A DNA stretch of 64,000 nucleotides, from contig CM041783.1 of the NCBI GenBank assembly GCA_023374045.1, forward strand, positions 94,399,298 to 94,463,297, given 5' to 3'. The stretch comes from Limonium bicolor. Taxonomy: Eukaryota; Streptophyta; Magnoliopsida; Caryophyllales; Plumbaginaceae. The position numbers and the translations under genes were made by a program. This document shows, in pieces, positions 38,171 through 49,196 of this stretch (positions are counted from its first letter, which is position 1; each line of letters begins with the position of its first letter). Under the pieces are notes generated by a model, which worked only from the letters and a program-made list of their open reading frames with translations, searched no databases and had not been told where the DNA came from.

Positions 38171-41100
38171 GTGGCCAACGAGGCTAAATCCAAATACAAT
38201 CTCCAAAAGTCACGGTCTGAATACGAATACAATCCGAGTATACTAGGAATCAAACTAATGTAAATACTTAATAAAAACAAATGTCTAGAAGAAGACTCCC
38301 ATAGCTTGAATCTACCCACCTACACTCGGTGTGGTAATCTTCTCAACTTCAGGTACCTGAATTGTAGCCAAAGGGGCTCAGCAAATAATTTGCGGTATGA
38401 AAAACGTGCAGCCCATCGCTACGGGCCACACAACTATTTGTCGAATACATGCAGTTCATTTATAAAGCTGTAAATAAAGCATAGCTGGATAATAATCAAG
38501 TATCCATACAAGGACAATAATGTCACATAGAACAAGACTGCAGAAGGTCAAGTTAGCTGAACTGAATTCTTTAATGATAGTCGGTCCACACAATGGGACT
38601 GACAGGTAACTGAATAACTCAAATAGTGGAGGTATAGTGACCTCGTTATAGAGAAAGGTTGGGTATAAAAACCCCAGGAGATAACGTAGTTAAACCCTGA
38701 ACTGAGAGGCGTGGGAAATAGAATCCCACTAGAGGAATGAAGTCTTCCTCGAACTGAAGGGCATTAGAAACCCGGAGGAATAGAGTTTCCTCCCAACTGA
38801 ATGTTCCGTCGCGACGTAGTAGGAGACGACCTGAGACAGGTACAAGCTCCTGTAGCATGCATGGCCAGATCCAACTGGGCTCCTCGTTCTCGTAGTATAG
38901 AATTGTTAAGTGTCATATAAAGACGTTAAACAAGAACACAATGTGTATTGTCAATTATCACGTTTAGGATAATGACGGTTGTTATAAAGTGAAGTTAGTG
39001 AGAGACTTGAGTACAAGTCCTCGGTATACTGAAGCGCAGGTATTTAATCCACTGGTATAGTAGTGTTTGTATGCGTGGGACATACACGTTGTAGTCAGCA
39101 ACATTCACGCACATAAAATAATACAACAGTGCACAAGAGTAAACAACATTTAATAATTATCTTGGTCGTTAATTCAAACAACAGATAGCACACAAGCCGG
39201 TGTAATCCGGTAGAAACAGGTTGCAAGAATTCCATACCGTTCACCGTAGGTTGCAGTTGATTATACCCTGGTCAACGTCTGGTCAAACAAAGTCCTAGAA
39301 TAGGATTAACTGAGAGGGTTAATTTATGTTACCCTTATATAATGATTCTATTGAATCTTTTAACAAATCTCGTATTTGTTATTTCATGTGAGGTTTATTC
39401 TTTTAATTACCTCATGATTTATGATAACTTATTTGTTATTCCTTTTTGATTTATTTATAAATCCTTTAATGTACATATATATATTCATATATTCATGTAC
39501 TATATTTGTTATTTATTTTAATTGTCTAAGTGACATGACAACTTATATTTTCTTAACTAATTTAAATGTCTTATATGACATAATATTCTTAAGTTTTCAT
39601 TATTCCTCCTTTAACCAAAGTAATAATCATGGTTACCTTTAATTCCTTATAACTATATAAGTCATAGTTTAAACTTCATAACTCCTTTAATCAAAATTCT
39701 TTCTTTCTAATTCCTCCAAATATCCATGTAGGACCTATATTATTTAATCTAAATCTTACCCTTATATTTGGTTATTTACAAAACAACCACATAATTCATA
39801 AACTTATATTAAATTCTAATCTCATATATTATAGAGTTTTAATTCTTATTTAGCTAAATTACAAGCCACTCTAATATTTTGGTATATAGCTTTTAATATA
39901 TAACTTTCAAAAATACAACTTAGCCCCTTAAATTCTCGGCAATAATTTATTTCTTATAATTACAATTTAACCACAAAATCTTATAACTTTACATAATGTC
40001 ATGTAAACTATAGTTTTAATTTTAATTCTCCATAAATGCCGAATATATATATAAATTCTTAAATTACCAAACTAACCCCAAAGTAATTCGGCTTTGTCAT
40101 TTACTTCCTTAATTACATTTTCATCCCAAAACTTTATAATAGTTTCTTAATAACTTATAAACTATAGTCTAAATATTTAATTCCTCAAAATTTCGAAAGT
40201 GAATCTAATAATCTCTTAATTATGAATTCACCCACTAATAATTCAAACTTTCATAACAACTTTTAAAATTACATAATAGCCCAAAACTTTATAAAGTGTT
40301 ATTTTAACATGTTTAAATTATCTAAAATTCATAAACTTAATTCCTAACCTTATATATCATATATATTCCAAGAATACCCTTAACTCTCGGTTTTTATAAT
40401 AAACACACTAAACTTTGTAAAAATTACTTTAAACCACATAACTTAATTAATTAGCCATTTAAGCTCTAAAAATATTTTTAACTCACCAAACTTTATGATA
40501 TAAGTTTATATACCTAAGTAGGTCATTAATACCTATTTAACACTAAACATTCGGCCATATTATTTAGTGACCATATAGTATATAAAAGTGGATTTATATG
40601 TCATAATAATTATACATAAATTCATAGGAGTCATATAACTATGTAAAAATTATTGTAATGTCTTATATTGATTCTTAGCTAAAATAAGCATTTTTGCCCT
40701 TGATAATTCGGCCTTAATTATTGTAACATAATAAATTTTGACACAAAAATGTGTCTTAAGGTAAATATTTTCTATATATGTTATAGATTATATTTTGGCA
40801 TATAATACCATATAGTTTCGGTTTATATAACCTAGGAGATGTACATAATTTTTGTATAATTTTTAGAAGCTTAACAAAGCTTATAACATAAAGATTTACT
40901 TAGTAAACTTACTTCTTAACAAAGGTGGTTAAGTGCTTGAACTCTTCTTGAATCTCCAAGCTTTCTCCAAGGTAATTTGATGCTCCACTTCGGTTATATG
41001 CAAGTGGTGAAGGAGTTTAGGAGTTAGATCTTGAATAAAGATCTTAAGTAGATTTGTAAGTAGTTTTACAAGAATTTACCTTAGCTTTTCTCCTTATATT

Positions 41101-42818
41101 CGGCTCACTAAGGTAGATGAAGAACAAATTTTCCTTCATGAAAATGAAGAAGAAAAGAGTCTTAGAAAAGTAGAACTTGGTTACACATAAAAATGTGCTT
41201 TAAGGATTTTCAAGCATTAAAACTACCTTAAGATAACCTTGAGATGCTCCTTGGTTTAATGTTGGTTTGGACAACCTCCTTGGAGAACTAATGATGCCGA
41301 ACTCTTGTTGTTATGCTAGGAAGAGTTTTGCTTCAAGGTTTGACAAGAAATGCTAGGAAATTACCTTAAAGATGAAGATAGAAGTTAAAACTCCATTAAT
41401 GGACTTAAGAGCTTCAAAGGAAGAAGATGAAGCAAGAAGAGAGAGCTAGGTAGCTTACCAATTCGTGGATGAAGAAGGCAAGGAGAAGAATGAGACTCAC
41501 GAATTGTATAAGGTAAGAAAATGCATTTGGAATTTGATTTTGCTTTGTCAATTTTTAATGTCAAATGACTTACTTTTCCTTAGTTTATTACATGGTTATT
41601 GGCTCAATAAATGCCCATGTTCTCTGCATAATTTCGGCATGTGGTGTGTGACAAGGCAAGAGTTGGAAAGAAATGTGAGCTAGAAGACAAGGTAATTTAG
41701 GTAAGTTATTCTTTTGATTTTTCTAAGTTAGGCTTGTCTTCTTCCTCCCTTGTAGAGTCACGAATTCAAGGGTCAAATGGGGTGTCTTAATTGAAGAGCC
41801 AAGGACAAGCATGTTAGGTCACATGGAAAGAAGGAATCTAGAAAAGTGAATTCTAGATCTACTTTTTGCTTTTTCTCATTTGTTTTTGTTCTAGCTCACA
41901 TGGCCTTATTCCATGGCCTAATTTCGACAGCTTGCTGGTCATATGAGACCTACATACTTTGACATTAAGTAATACAACACATGGGAAGGTGAGTCACCAT
42001 GTATTAAACCTTTTATAAACTTTAAAGGCAAATTTTTATACTAGTTTTTGCTCTAAAATTCGGCCCCTATAGAGAGCCTTGTTGACTAGTCACACCAACT
42101 GATTTAGAAGGTCATTTTAACCATATTTAAGATTACCAATTCGTGGCATGTCAAAAACTACAAGGCAATTGCGTAAAACGCGTTTTCGTGACACCCGAAG
42201 GTGTGTTTTTGTGCTCTAAGGAAATTTTGGGAAACAAATTATTTTTATGAGTTCCAAGTGTTTGTAAACACTTATTATAGTAAATAAACATATATTAAGA
42301 TGTTACATTGGGTTATATCAACCCATGACATAATTTACGGGCCATCGGGACACACCCGGGCAAAAAGGAGCGCTAAGAAATCCTCCTGTGGTTTTTGCTG
42401 AATTTTGAGAAACCACTTCGTGGGTTCTCTTTATAATGGTTAATAATGATGTTAGGAACTCAAGGAATTAATTTTATAGGAGTTCGTGCCACCTCGGCAC
42501 TCCTCCGGACTTTTCGTGCTTTAAGGGGCGTGCGTGAGCACTCCCGAGCGTTTTGCGTTTTTGACTGAATATAGCTTAGGGAATATATTTATATATTCAT
42601 ATAATAATTGTATGACCATTTGGTTTGAATATTAGAGGGTCATACAAGGTCATGTTTGACCATATGCTTCTAAGGCGTTTTAGCGTTTATGGAGAAACGA
42701 CTGTTTTTACGTAACGTTCTCATGCATGGGTTTGCATGCGTACGTGAAATGATTTATAATAGGATTATTTTCCATTAAATAATGGTTTAATAATATTAAT
42801 TAGATTTGGGGTATTTCA
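38171..42818 (-). repeat. C 3' LTR, inner copy (lacks its first ~115 bp)
   Basis: It starts within the terminal hairpin at GTGGCCAAC and ends GGGGTATTTCA at 42818 next to the PPT. It lies in direct tandem with the outer copy. It shows many one-base and short deletions relative to the outer copy and the 5' LTR (for example in 39390-40600), far more than those two differ from each other. No genes; the frames at 39421-39642 and 41465-41683 are chance frames. Confidence 0.85.
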
Positions 42819-42820
42819 AT

Positions 42821-42855
42821 CTACCCCCCTTAAAAAAGGACTTCGCCCCGAAGTC
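42821..42855 (-). promoter_or_regulatory. C stem-loop plus polypurine tract (3' copy)
   Basis: On the minus strand, arms GACTTCG and CGAAGTC around GGG (42839-42855) form a perfect 7-bp stem, followed by CTTTTTTAAGGGGGGTAGA abutting the LTR. Confidence 0.9.
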
Positions 42856-43239
42856 TCATATCTAAATTATAAGGTTGTGGGGAATCAAGTTCCACTAAGT
42901 ATCCACAACTCGATCTAGTTTTTAGGGATCAAGTCCCAAGTCTCTATATTCCTAAGTTCACAGTGTACATCAAACACAATAGGAATACTTTGGAACAATA
43001 TAGTGTAATGTAATAACACAATCACTTTTCATGTCAAATAGTGCAGCGTAGTGCACATAAACTTTCCATTGTAGTGTAATAAAGTACACACAATCGAGTA
43101 GAAGTACAAGGTACATTCAATACAGTGTTACACAAGAACACAGGTAAGACAAAGTGTCACTGAAATGCACAAAAGTGCAACAACTGAAATGCACAAAAGT
43201 GCAACAAAATGCATACTAAATTCACAAATGAAAAAGGCT
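42856..43239 (-). other. C post-pol spacer
   Basis: This is non-coding. It contains two tandem 24-bp units at 43160 and 43184 beginning CTGAAATGCACAAAAGTG, and many GTGCA/TGCAC motifs. It lies between the two stem-loop/PPT modules. Confidence 0.7.
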
Positions 43240-43276
43240 CTACCCCCCAAAAAAAGAGGGGTACGCCCCCGTACCC
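43240..43276 (-). promoter_or_regulatory. C second stem-loop plus polypurine tract, directly after pol
   Basis: On the minus strand, arms GGGTACG and CGTACCC around GGGG (43259-43276) form a perfect 7-bp stem, followed by CTCTTTTTTTGGGGGGTAGAG. It begins 13 bp after the pol stop codon. Compared with A (GATTACG and CGTAATC) the stem has two compensated base-pair changes. Confidence 0.85.
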
Positions 43277-43289
43277 TAGACTAAAGTGT

Positions 43290-43874
43290 CTAGTCGGTAA
43301 ATAATGAGGGAAACTTCGCTCGCATATCTGCTTCTATTCCCATGTGGCCTCTTCCACATCGTGGTTCGACCAAAGAACCTTTACTAGGCTCACAGATTTG
43401 TTTCGTATCTCGTGTCTTTCTGTCTAAGATTCGTTGCGGTGTTTCCACATACCGCATTGTTGGTTCTAATGAGAGTGTCTCTGGTTGTAGAACATGAGAA
43501 GGATGAGGCATGTATTTCTTAAGCTGAGACACATGAAAAACATTGTGTACTTTGCCCAACTCAGCTGGCAAATCAAGTCGATATGCCACAAGGCCCACCC
43601 GCTCTATGATAGCGTAGGGTCCTACAAATTTCGGGCTTAGCTTGCCCTTTTGCCCAAATCTGAATACACCCTTCATGGGTGATACTCGTAGAAATACCTG
43701 GTCGCCAACTGCGAACTCAAGGTCTCGTCGCCTCTCATCAGCATATGATTTCTGTCTGTCTTGTGCTGCTTTCATGTTACTTCTGATTTGTTGTACTTCT
43801 GCCTGGACTTGCTCTAAGTACTCAGGCCCAATGATGGGTCTCACGACTCGTCCCAGCACAATGGTGTGCGGCAT
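43290..43874 (-). pseudogene. C pol C-terminus: integrase tail and chromodomain, frameshifted
   Basis: This is the last part of the polyprotein. Residues from about 10 to 120 of this frame form the integrase C-terminal (GPY/F-like) region, with VGDQVFLRVSP, LSPKFVGPYAI and VFHVSQLKKY, typical of chromoviruses. The chromodomain follows, but its middle reads in the neighbouring frame (about 43330-43400 on the minus strand: VKVLW, then VEEATWE), and the ending EADMRAKFPSLF returns to the first frame. Two nearby indels are therefore present. The chromodomain directs integration by binding histone marks in this lineage. It overlaps the preceding pol frame by about 30 bp through another frameshift near 43860. 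Stop codon at 43290. Confidence 0.88.
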
Positions 43875-46216
43875 GGTCTGCCATATAATGCCTGAAAAGG
43901 TGACATCTGTATAGAGGCGTGATAGCTGTTATTTATAAGCAAACTCGATGAGATGTATCTATCTATCCAGCTGCCCTGGAAATCCAAGGCACATGCTCGC
44001 AGCATGTCCTCTAAGGTCTGAATAGTCCTCTCTGACTGACCATCTGTCTGAGGATGAAATGCCGTGCTAAGCTTCAATTCAGTGCCAAGTGCCTCGCGAG
44101 TAGTTCGCCAGTATCGTGAGAGAAATCTAGTGTCTCGATCTAAAACAATAGTCTTAGGTACTCCATGATGCCTGATAATCTCCTGCTCAAATAATTCTGC
44201 TAACTTTGGCACTTTCCAAGTGTCTTTCATCGGAATAAACCTAGCAACCTTAGTCAGTCGATCAACAACAACCCAAATCATATTAAGGCCTCCTCTCGTA
44301 GGTGGTAATCCCACCACGAAGTCCATAGAAATATCATAAAACTTCCATTCAGGAACTGGCATAGACTGTACCATACCTCCTGGTCGTCTATGTTCGAATT
44401 TCACTTTCTGACAAGTGAGACATCGAATCACATACTCTGTCACGTCGCCCTTCATACCACTCCACCAGAAATACCTCTTCAGATCCTTGTACATCTTAGA
44501 AGCTCCTGGATGGACAGATGTGGAAGAAGTGTGGGACTCTCGAAGAATATGTTCCTTTATATCCGTGCTGTCTCTGGGAATACACAATCTTCCCTTCAAT
44601 CTGATTAGTCCATCATCATGTAGCTGAAACTCATACTTTCCACCCTCAAATGTACCGTCAGACAACTTCTGACTGATCTCCATCATTCGCTGATCACTCT
44701 GCTGTGCTCTACGTATGTCGTCTATAAGACTCGAGCTAGCCACAATGGCATTTAGAGAATGTGCTCGTCGACTCAGTGCGTCTGCTACAACATTAGCTTT
44801 CCCTTCCTTGTACTGCAAATCAATATCATAATCCTTAAGAAATTCAACCCATCTTCTTTGTCTCATGTTTAACTCTTTCTGGGTGAATACATACTTCAAA
44901 CTCTTGTGATCCGAATATACGGTCATCTGGACACCATACAGGTAGTGGCGCCAGATCTTCAATGCAAAAACAATAGCTCCAAGCTCCAAGTCATGTGTGG
45001 GATAATTTTCCTCATGTTTCTTCAACTGTCGGGAAGCGTAGGCGACTACCTTCCCATTCTGCATGAGTACACACCCTAATCCTCTGCCTGATGCATCACA
45101 GTAAACTTCATAACCCTCTGTGCCTTCAGGTATAGTCAAAACTGGTGCTGATGTCAAAGCATTCTTCAAAAGCTCGAATGAGGTCTCACATTCAGTAGTC
45201 CATGTGAAGGGTGCGTCCTTCTTCATTAAGCTGGTCATAGGTTTGGCTATTTTGGAGAAGTCTCTGACAAACCTTCTGTAGTATCCTGCTAAACCAAGGA
45301 AACTCCTGATGTCCGTAACGGTCTTTGGCCTAGGCCAAGTGCGAACTGCTTCTATCTTTGCTGGATCCACTGCGATCCCAGCATCAGAGATAACATGTCC
45401 TAAAAAGGAAACTCTGTCTAACCAAAACTCACATTTGGAGAACTTAGCATAAAGCTGGTTCTCCCTTAAGATCTCAAGTACATGTCGGAGGTGACTCTCA
45501 TGCTCTTCCTTAGACTTCGAATAGATGAGGATGTCATCGATGAATACAACCACGGTCTTATCCAACTGCTCTCTGAATAATCTGTTCATCAAATCCATGA
45601 AGACTGCAGGTGCATTTGACAAGCCAAAAGGCATAACTGTAAACTCATAGTGGCCATACCGTGTTCTGAATGCTGTCTTTTCTATGTCTTGCTCCCTGAT
45701 GGGTATCTGATGGTAGCCTGATCTCAGATCGATCTTTGAAAACACTTTTGCTCCTCTCAACTGATCAAACAAATCATCAATCCGTGGTAGTGGATATTTG
45801 TTCTTCACCGACACTGCATTAAGCTCTCTGTAATCGATGCATAAACGAAGGCTTCCATCCTTCTTCTTCACAAATAGGACTGGTGCTCCCCAAGGAGATA
45901 CGCTAGGTCGTATGTATCCCTTGTCCAATAAATCTTTCAGCTGCTCCTTCAGCTCAGCCATCTCTGCTGGTGCCATACGGTACGGTGCCTTAGCTATGGG
46001 ACCGGTACCTGGTAGTAATTCGATGGAGAACTCTACCTCTCTGGATGGCGGTAAGCCTGGAAGTTCCTTTGGAAAAATATCTGGAAAATCCGACACCACT
46101 GGCATAGCTGGATCAAAATCAGGGTCATGCTCTACATTCTGAACATAACATAGATATACTCCTTCTGCTTCTTGACGTGCTGTACAGACATAGCAGATAA
46201 CTTTTATCGTGGTGAC
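43841..46216 (-). pseudogene. C pol: reverse transcriptase, RNase H, integrase
   Basis: This is a long, almost intact frame. The stretch from the methionine at 46105 has 754 codons, and the frame is open upstream to an amber codon at 46217-46219. Residues counted from 46105: RT about 50-240, with CIDYRELN near 89-96 and the catalytic FIDD at 188-191; RNase H about 330-445 with acidic residues D336, E374, D399 and D442; integrase zinc finger H525, H532, C562, C565; integrase core D595, D656, E692, giving the D,D(35)E spacing. It makes cDNA from element RNA in virus-like particles and inserts it in the genome. A frameshift near 43860 separates it from the chromodomain, and the amber codon separates it from protease. 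Lineage: Tekay/Del chromovirus. Confidence 0.95.
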
Positions 46217-46600
46217 CTAGGGCTCTGACGGTAGGATACTGTCACTCCTGATGGGCTCTAAGCAACAGTCTGCGCTTGCACAAAGAATGCGGCCTCTGTG
46301 CCGCCCCAGCCAGTCCATCCCGGCTATAACATCGAATCCTAGACTGAACTCAATAAGGTCAATAGGAAATTCCTCCTCCTTAATACTGATAGTGGCTCCT
46401 CTATAAAGACGAGTGCAACTGATCTTCTCCTTAGACGGGAGTGCCACCTTAAAATCAGGTAACTCTATTGCGTCTAGCCCCAACTTCCCGCAAGCGTAGG
46501 CGAAACGAAAGTATGTGAGGCTCCAGAGTCGAACAATACTAATGCATCCACTCCATTAAACCGGAAAGGTACCAGTGAGGATCGCGCCGCCCTTGCTGGC
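46217..46600 (-). pseudogene. C aspartic protease, frameshifted
   Basis: On the minus strand the active-site motif FDSGASHTFVS is readable at about 46500-46535, preceded by FRFNGVDALVL. A one-base shift near 46490 leads into the frame 46483-46217, which contains the second conserved part, DVIAGMDWLGRH, and ends at an amber codon in frame with RT. The protease cleaves the gag-pol polyprotein. Upstream, gag is separated from it by the inserted AlkB segment, so the normal gag-protease continuity is lost. Confidence 0.85.
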
Positions 46601-46772
46601 CCCTCCTCAGTAAGTATACTAAGGCACCTTCCGTCTCCTTAGCACAACCTAATAACAGAATCTGAGTAAGTACTCTGATATATGATGGAGGTCGACAAAC
46701 ATTCACCTTTCATAACAATAATGCTTCACTGATGATATGATCTCCTTTCGGATGTCCAATAACAAATACACA
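46601..46772 (-). other. Sequence between AlkB stop and protease in C
   Basis: This stretch on the minus strand follows the AlkB stop codon and precedes recognisable protease sequence. It may be the 3' untranslated end of the captured transcript plus the rejoining point near 46600-46630. No poly-A run is visible at the junction. Confidence 0.4.
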
Positions 46773-47491
46773 CTAATACTTTCTAAAAGTCAAACTTAAT
46801 CTTCCTGGTTTCATGTGAGTGGTGTTTATCACTGTCGAAGGGCTGTGTTTAATTTAATCCTTTTAATTCCATGGTAAAGCAACCTTGACTTTCCACCCAT
46901 TACTAAAACATCTCTGAACTTAATATGATTTTCTTTGCAAGGTCCAACGCTTCTGCTCGCCATAAAGGAACTCTGCGTCATCTCCAATTGACAAAGACAA
47001 TATGGTATCCCCTGTTCAAGGGACCCTTTTGTTTCATCATTGTCCTGGTGTAGTCCTAAGCGGCCTCCTTCTCATAGAAATTGATGATACATAGATCAGC
47101 CCTTAAGTTGGGAACTGGATCTTCTTCTAGTTGCTGAGCTGTATTAACTGCTTGTTCCACAATTGGTAAAAATTCTTCTGGGATTTTTGGCACTTGTGCT
47201 CCATCTCATTCTTGTATCCTGGTAGTTCTTGGTATAAGGATTCCAATCCTTTCCCAAACACATCATTTTCAGCTTCATTTTTGATCCTCCTGGAAATTCT
47301 GGAGTGTAGAACCCTCCTGGTCCTGCTCCCAATTCTTGACATTTTCTAATGATTGCAATTTGTGTCTCCGGTGTTAGGTATCCTTTGAGTAATATCAAAC
47401 CTGGTTGGATAACCTTACATTGTTCGTTCCCTGGTTCTTGTACTTTGATAATGTTTCTTCCAGGGAGGGCGGTGAGGGGATAGGAAAGCAT
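46773..47491 (-). pseudogene. AlkB-type Fe(II)/2-oxoglutarate dioxygenase copy inside C
   Basis: Minus-strand reading, in several frames, matches the plant ALKBH1-like family nearly to its C-terminus. The readable order is VIQPGLILLKGYL, then ELGAGPGGFYTPEF, LKMMCLGKDWNP, a stretch IPEEFLPIVEQAV, LCIINFYEK, the iron-binding LHQDNDET (47028-47056), DVLVMGGKSRLLYHGI with the second iron-binding histidine (about 46868-46873), and the terminal PGRLSLTFRKY followed by TAG at 46773-46775. AlkB enzymes remove methyl groups from nucleic acids. At least three frameshifts (near 47185, 47065 and 47000) break it. The domain appears continuous without introns, suggesting capture from spliced RNA. It lies between gag and protease in the same orientation. 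Family identity is firm from motifs; the exact paralogue is inferred. Confidence 0.88.
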
Positions 47492-47591
47492 ATCTTATAG
47501 CTTCCTACGTGGTTTAAATTTTACTAGTGAGTCTTACTAATTCTTTCCTATGCAACAAGGCAATCAAGGCATGCAAGCACTCATTCACATC
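47492..47591 (-). other. Junction between gag and AlkB in C
   Basis: About 100 bp of unassigned sequence lie between the end of the gag frame and the first recognisable AlkB residues. It could be the N-terminal or 5' part of the captured transcript. The exact capture boundary cannot be fixed without a related empty element. Confidence 0.4.
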
Positions 47592-49014
47592 ATCCATTGC
47601 TCGATAATAGGTTCACACGGTTTAGAAATACCTGGGTTAGTAGAAGGGCCAGCCTCATCTGAGCGGTCCATGACATGCAGGGCGGGTCCCGATGCTGGGC
47701 CCTTGCCCTTCTACCCCTGAGCCTGGTTTGTTGGTGGAGGGCGAGTATCGCTAGCTCCATTCTTAGGGCCGGTGTTTGGCTTTGCTCCCGGGCGGTAGTT
47801 CCTGCTCTCCGGGTTTCGGATACACTCGAAGGCACGATGCCCGAGTATCTGACAGTAGCGGCACATGACTTTCTCCCCTTGGCAGTCCACGCCGGGGTGA
47901 TCCTTTCCGCATTGTTTACAGTTGAAACGGCGGACATACTTCTGGCCCGGTTTGAGCCATGTCCAGAACCTAATACAATCAAGATTAATTATACCATCCA
48001 ACGGTACTGAAGTAATCACAAAAGTTTCAAATCTAACTGTCTGATTAGAGTGCCTACCCTTAGATGGGTAGGTTTTCTGTGAGGTTGCTGCTCCGTAGGT
48101 TCCTGACTGGGGGTTCCCAGTGGTTTGGTTCCCCTTCCCTTGATAGGACCCTGTCCTTTCTGATAGGGCTTGTTCCTTTTGTTGGAGTTCCCCTGCTTGG
48201 CACCATCGCCACCAGGTCCGTCCTTCCTCTTTTGGGAGCTCAAAGCATCCCTTCTCTTACAAGTGATCTCCACTACGGAGGCAGCATGATAGCATTCCTG
48301 AAATCTCAAGGTATTAATCTCCAAATCTCCCACGACGGGGTATAGTAGGTAATAAAATTTGGACTGGTTTATGTTTCTCCTGTTTTACCTGCAAACTGGT
48401 AGGGATGATTGGTCCCATCCCAAACTGAAGTCGAGGGCTCAGTCCCCCGTAGAACCGGTCGACCAACACCTGGTCCGAGTATCCTATACCGGGTAGTAGT
48501 CGGAGTAGTGAAGTAAACTTAGCATAATACTCATCAACGGTCATCTTTCCCGTCTGCTCCAATGCATCAAACCCTAGTCTTCACCATCCTGGTGGGGCGG
48601 GTAGTATTTGCCCCTAAGTAGTGCTGGCAGTGTATGTCCCCAAGTAAAAGCTGGGTCATCCAGGTGGTCGGCTTTCACCATGTTCCACCAATCTCTAGCT
48701 GCATCCTTCAGATAAAAGGCAGCAAGTCTTACTTTTTCCCTAGCTGGGACTGCAAGCGTCTCGAACGCTATCTCCATCTCCATGATGTAGGTCTCCAAGT
48801 GAGCAGGGTCAGTCTGCCCCTTGAATGCAGTTGGCCTTAGATCAGCCAAACTCTTCACCCAATCCCTCTCTCTGGGTGGTGGTGGTGGAGGTAGCTGCTG
48901 CTGCTGTCCAACCCCCGCCTGTGCGAATGCCTGAGCAATTAAGGTGGCAATGTATGCCAGCCTGACGGATGGCTCCTCATCGGCCTGTCCACGTCGTCCT
49001 CCTCTTCCTGACAT
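47592..49014 (-). pseudogene. C gag with two zinc knuckles, frameshifted
   Basis: This is the structural protein of the virus-like particle. The start methionine (49014) opens an arginine/glycine-rich N-terminus, and a proline run follows at about residues 40-50. The retrotransposon gag domain (WVKSLADLRPTAFKG ... RDWWNMV) spans 49014-48574 and continues in another frame at 48562-48314 (VDEYYAKFTSLLRL). A third frame (48333-48016) gives the basic linker, and a fourth (48019-47711) gives two CCHC knuckles, CKQCGKDHPGVDC and CRYCQILGHRAFEC. An amber codon at 47711-47713 is followed in frame by about 40 more codons to 47592. The leader to the primer site is about 165 bp. Confidence 0.9.
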
Positions 49015-49179
49015 CTGCAGGATGTTGAGGTATATTAGACACTGAGGTCACTATCTTCGTCTTGGATAGTAGTCTAAGTAAAACTAACTTAAACTCCTTT
49101 CAATACTATCTCTCAACCCTTAACCTAAAGTATTAGATATCCTAATCTCGGTGTATCCTTGTATCCAGAGCGTAACTAC
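49015..49179 (-). other. C 5' leader
   Basis: Non-coding sequence between the gag start and the primer-binding site; no other feature seen. Confidence 0.6.
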
Positions 49180-49191
49180 GCTCTGATACCA
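49180..49191 (-). promoter_or_regulatory. C primer-binding site, initiator-Met tRNA
   Basis: GCTCTGATACCA on the plus strand, 5 bp from the LTR end, is the same site as in A (20331-20342). Confidence 0.95.
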
Positions 49192-49196
49192 CTTTT

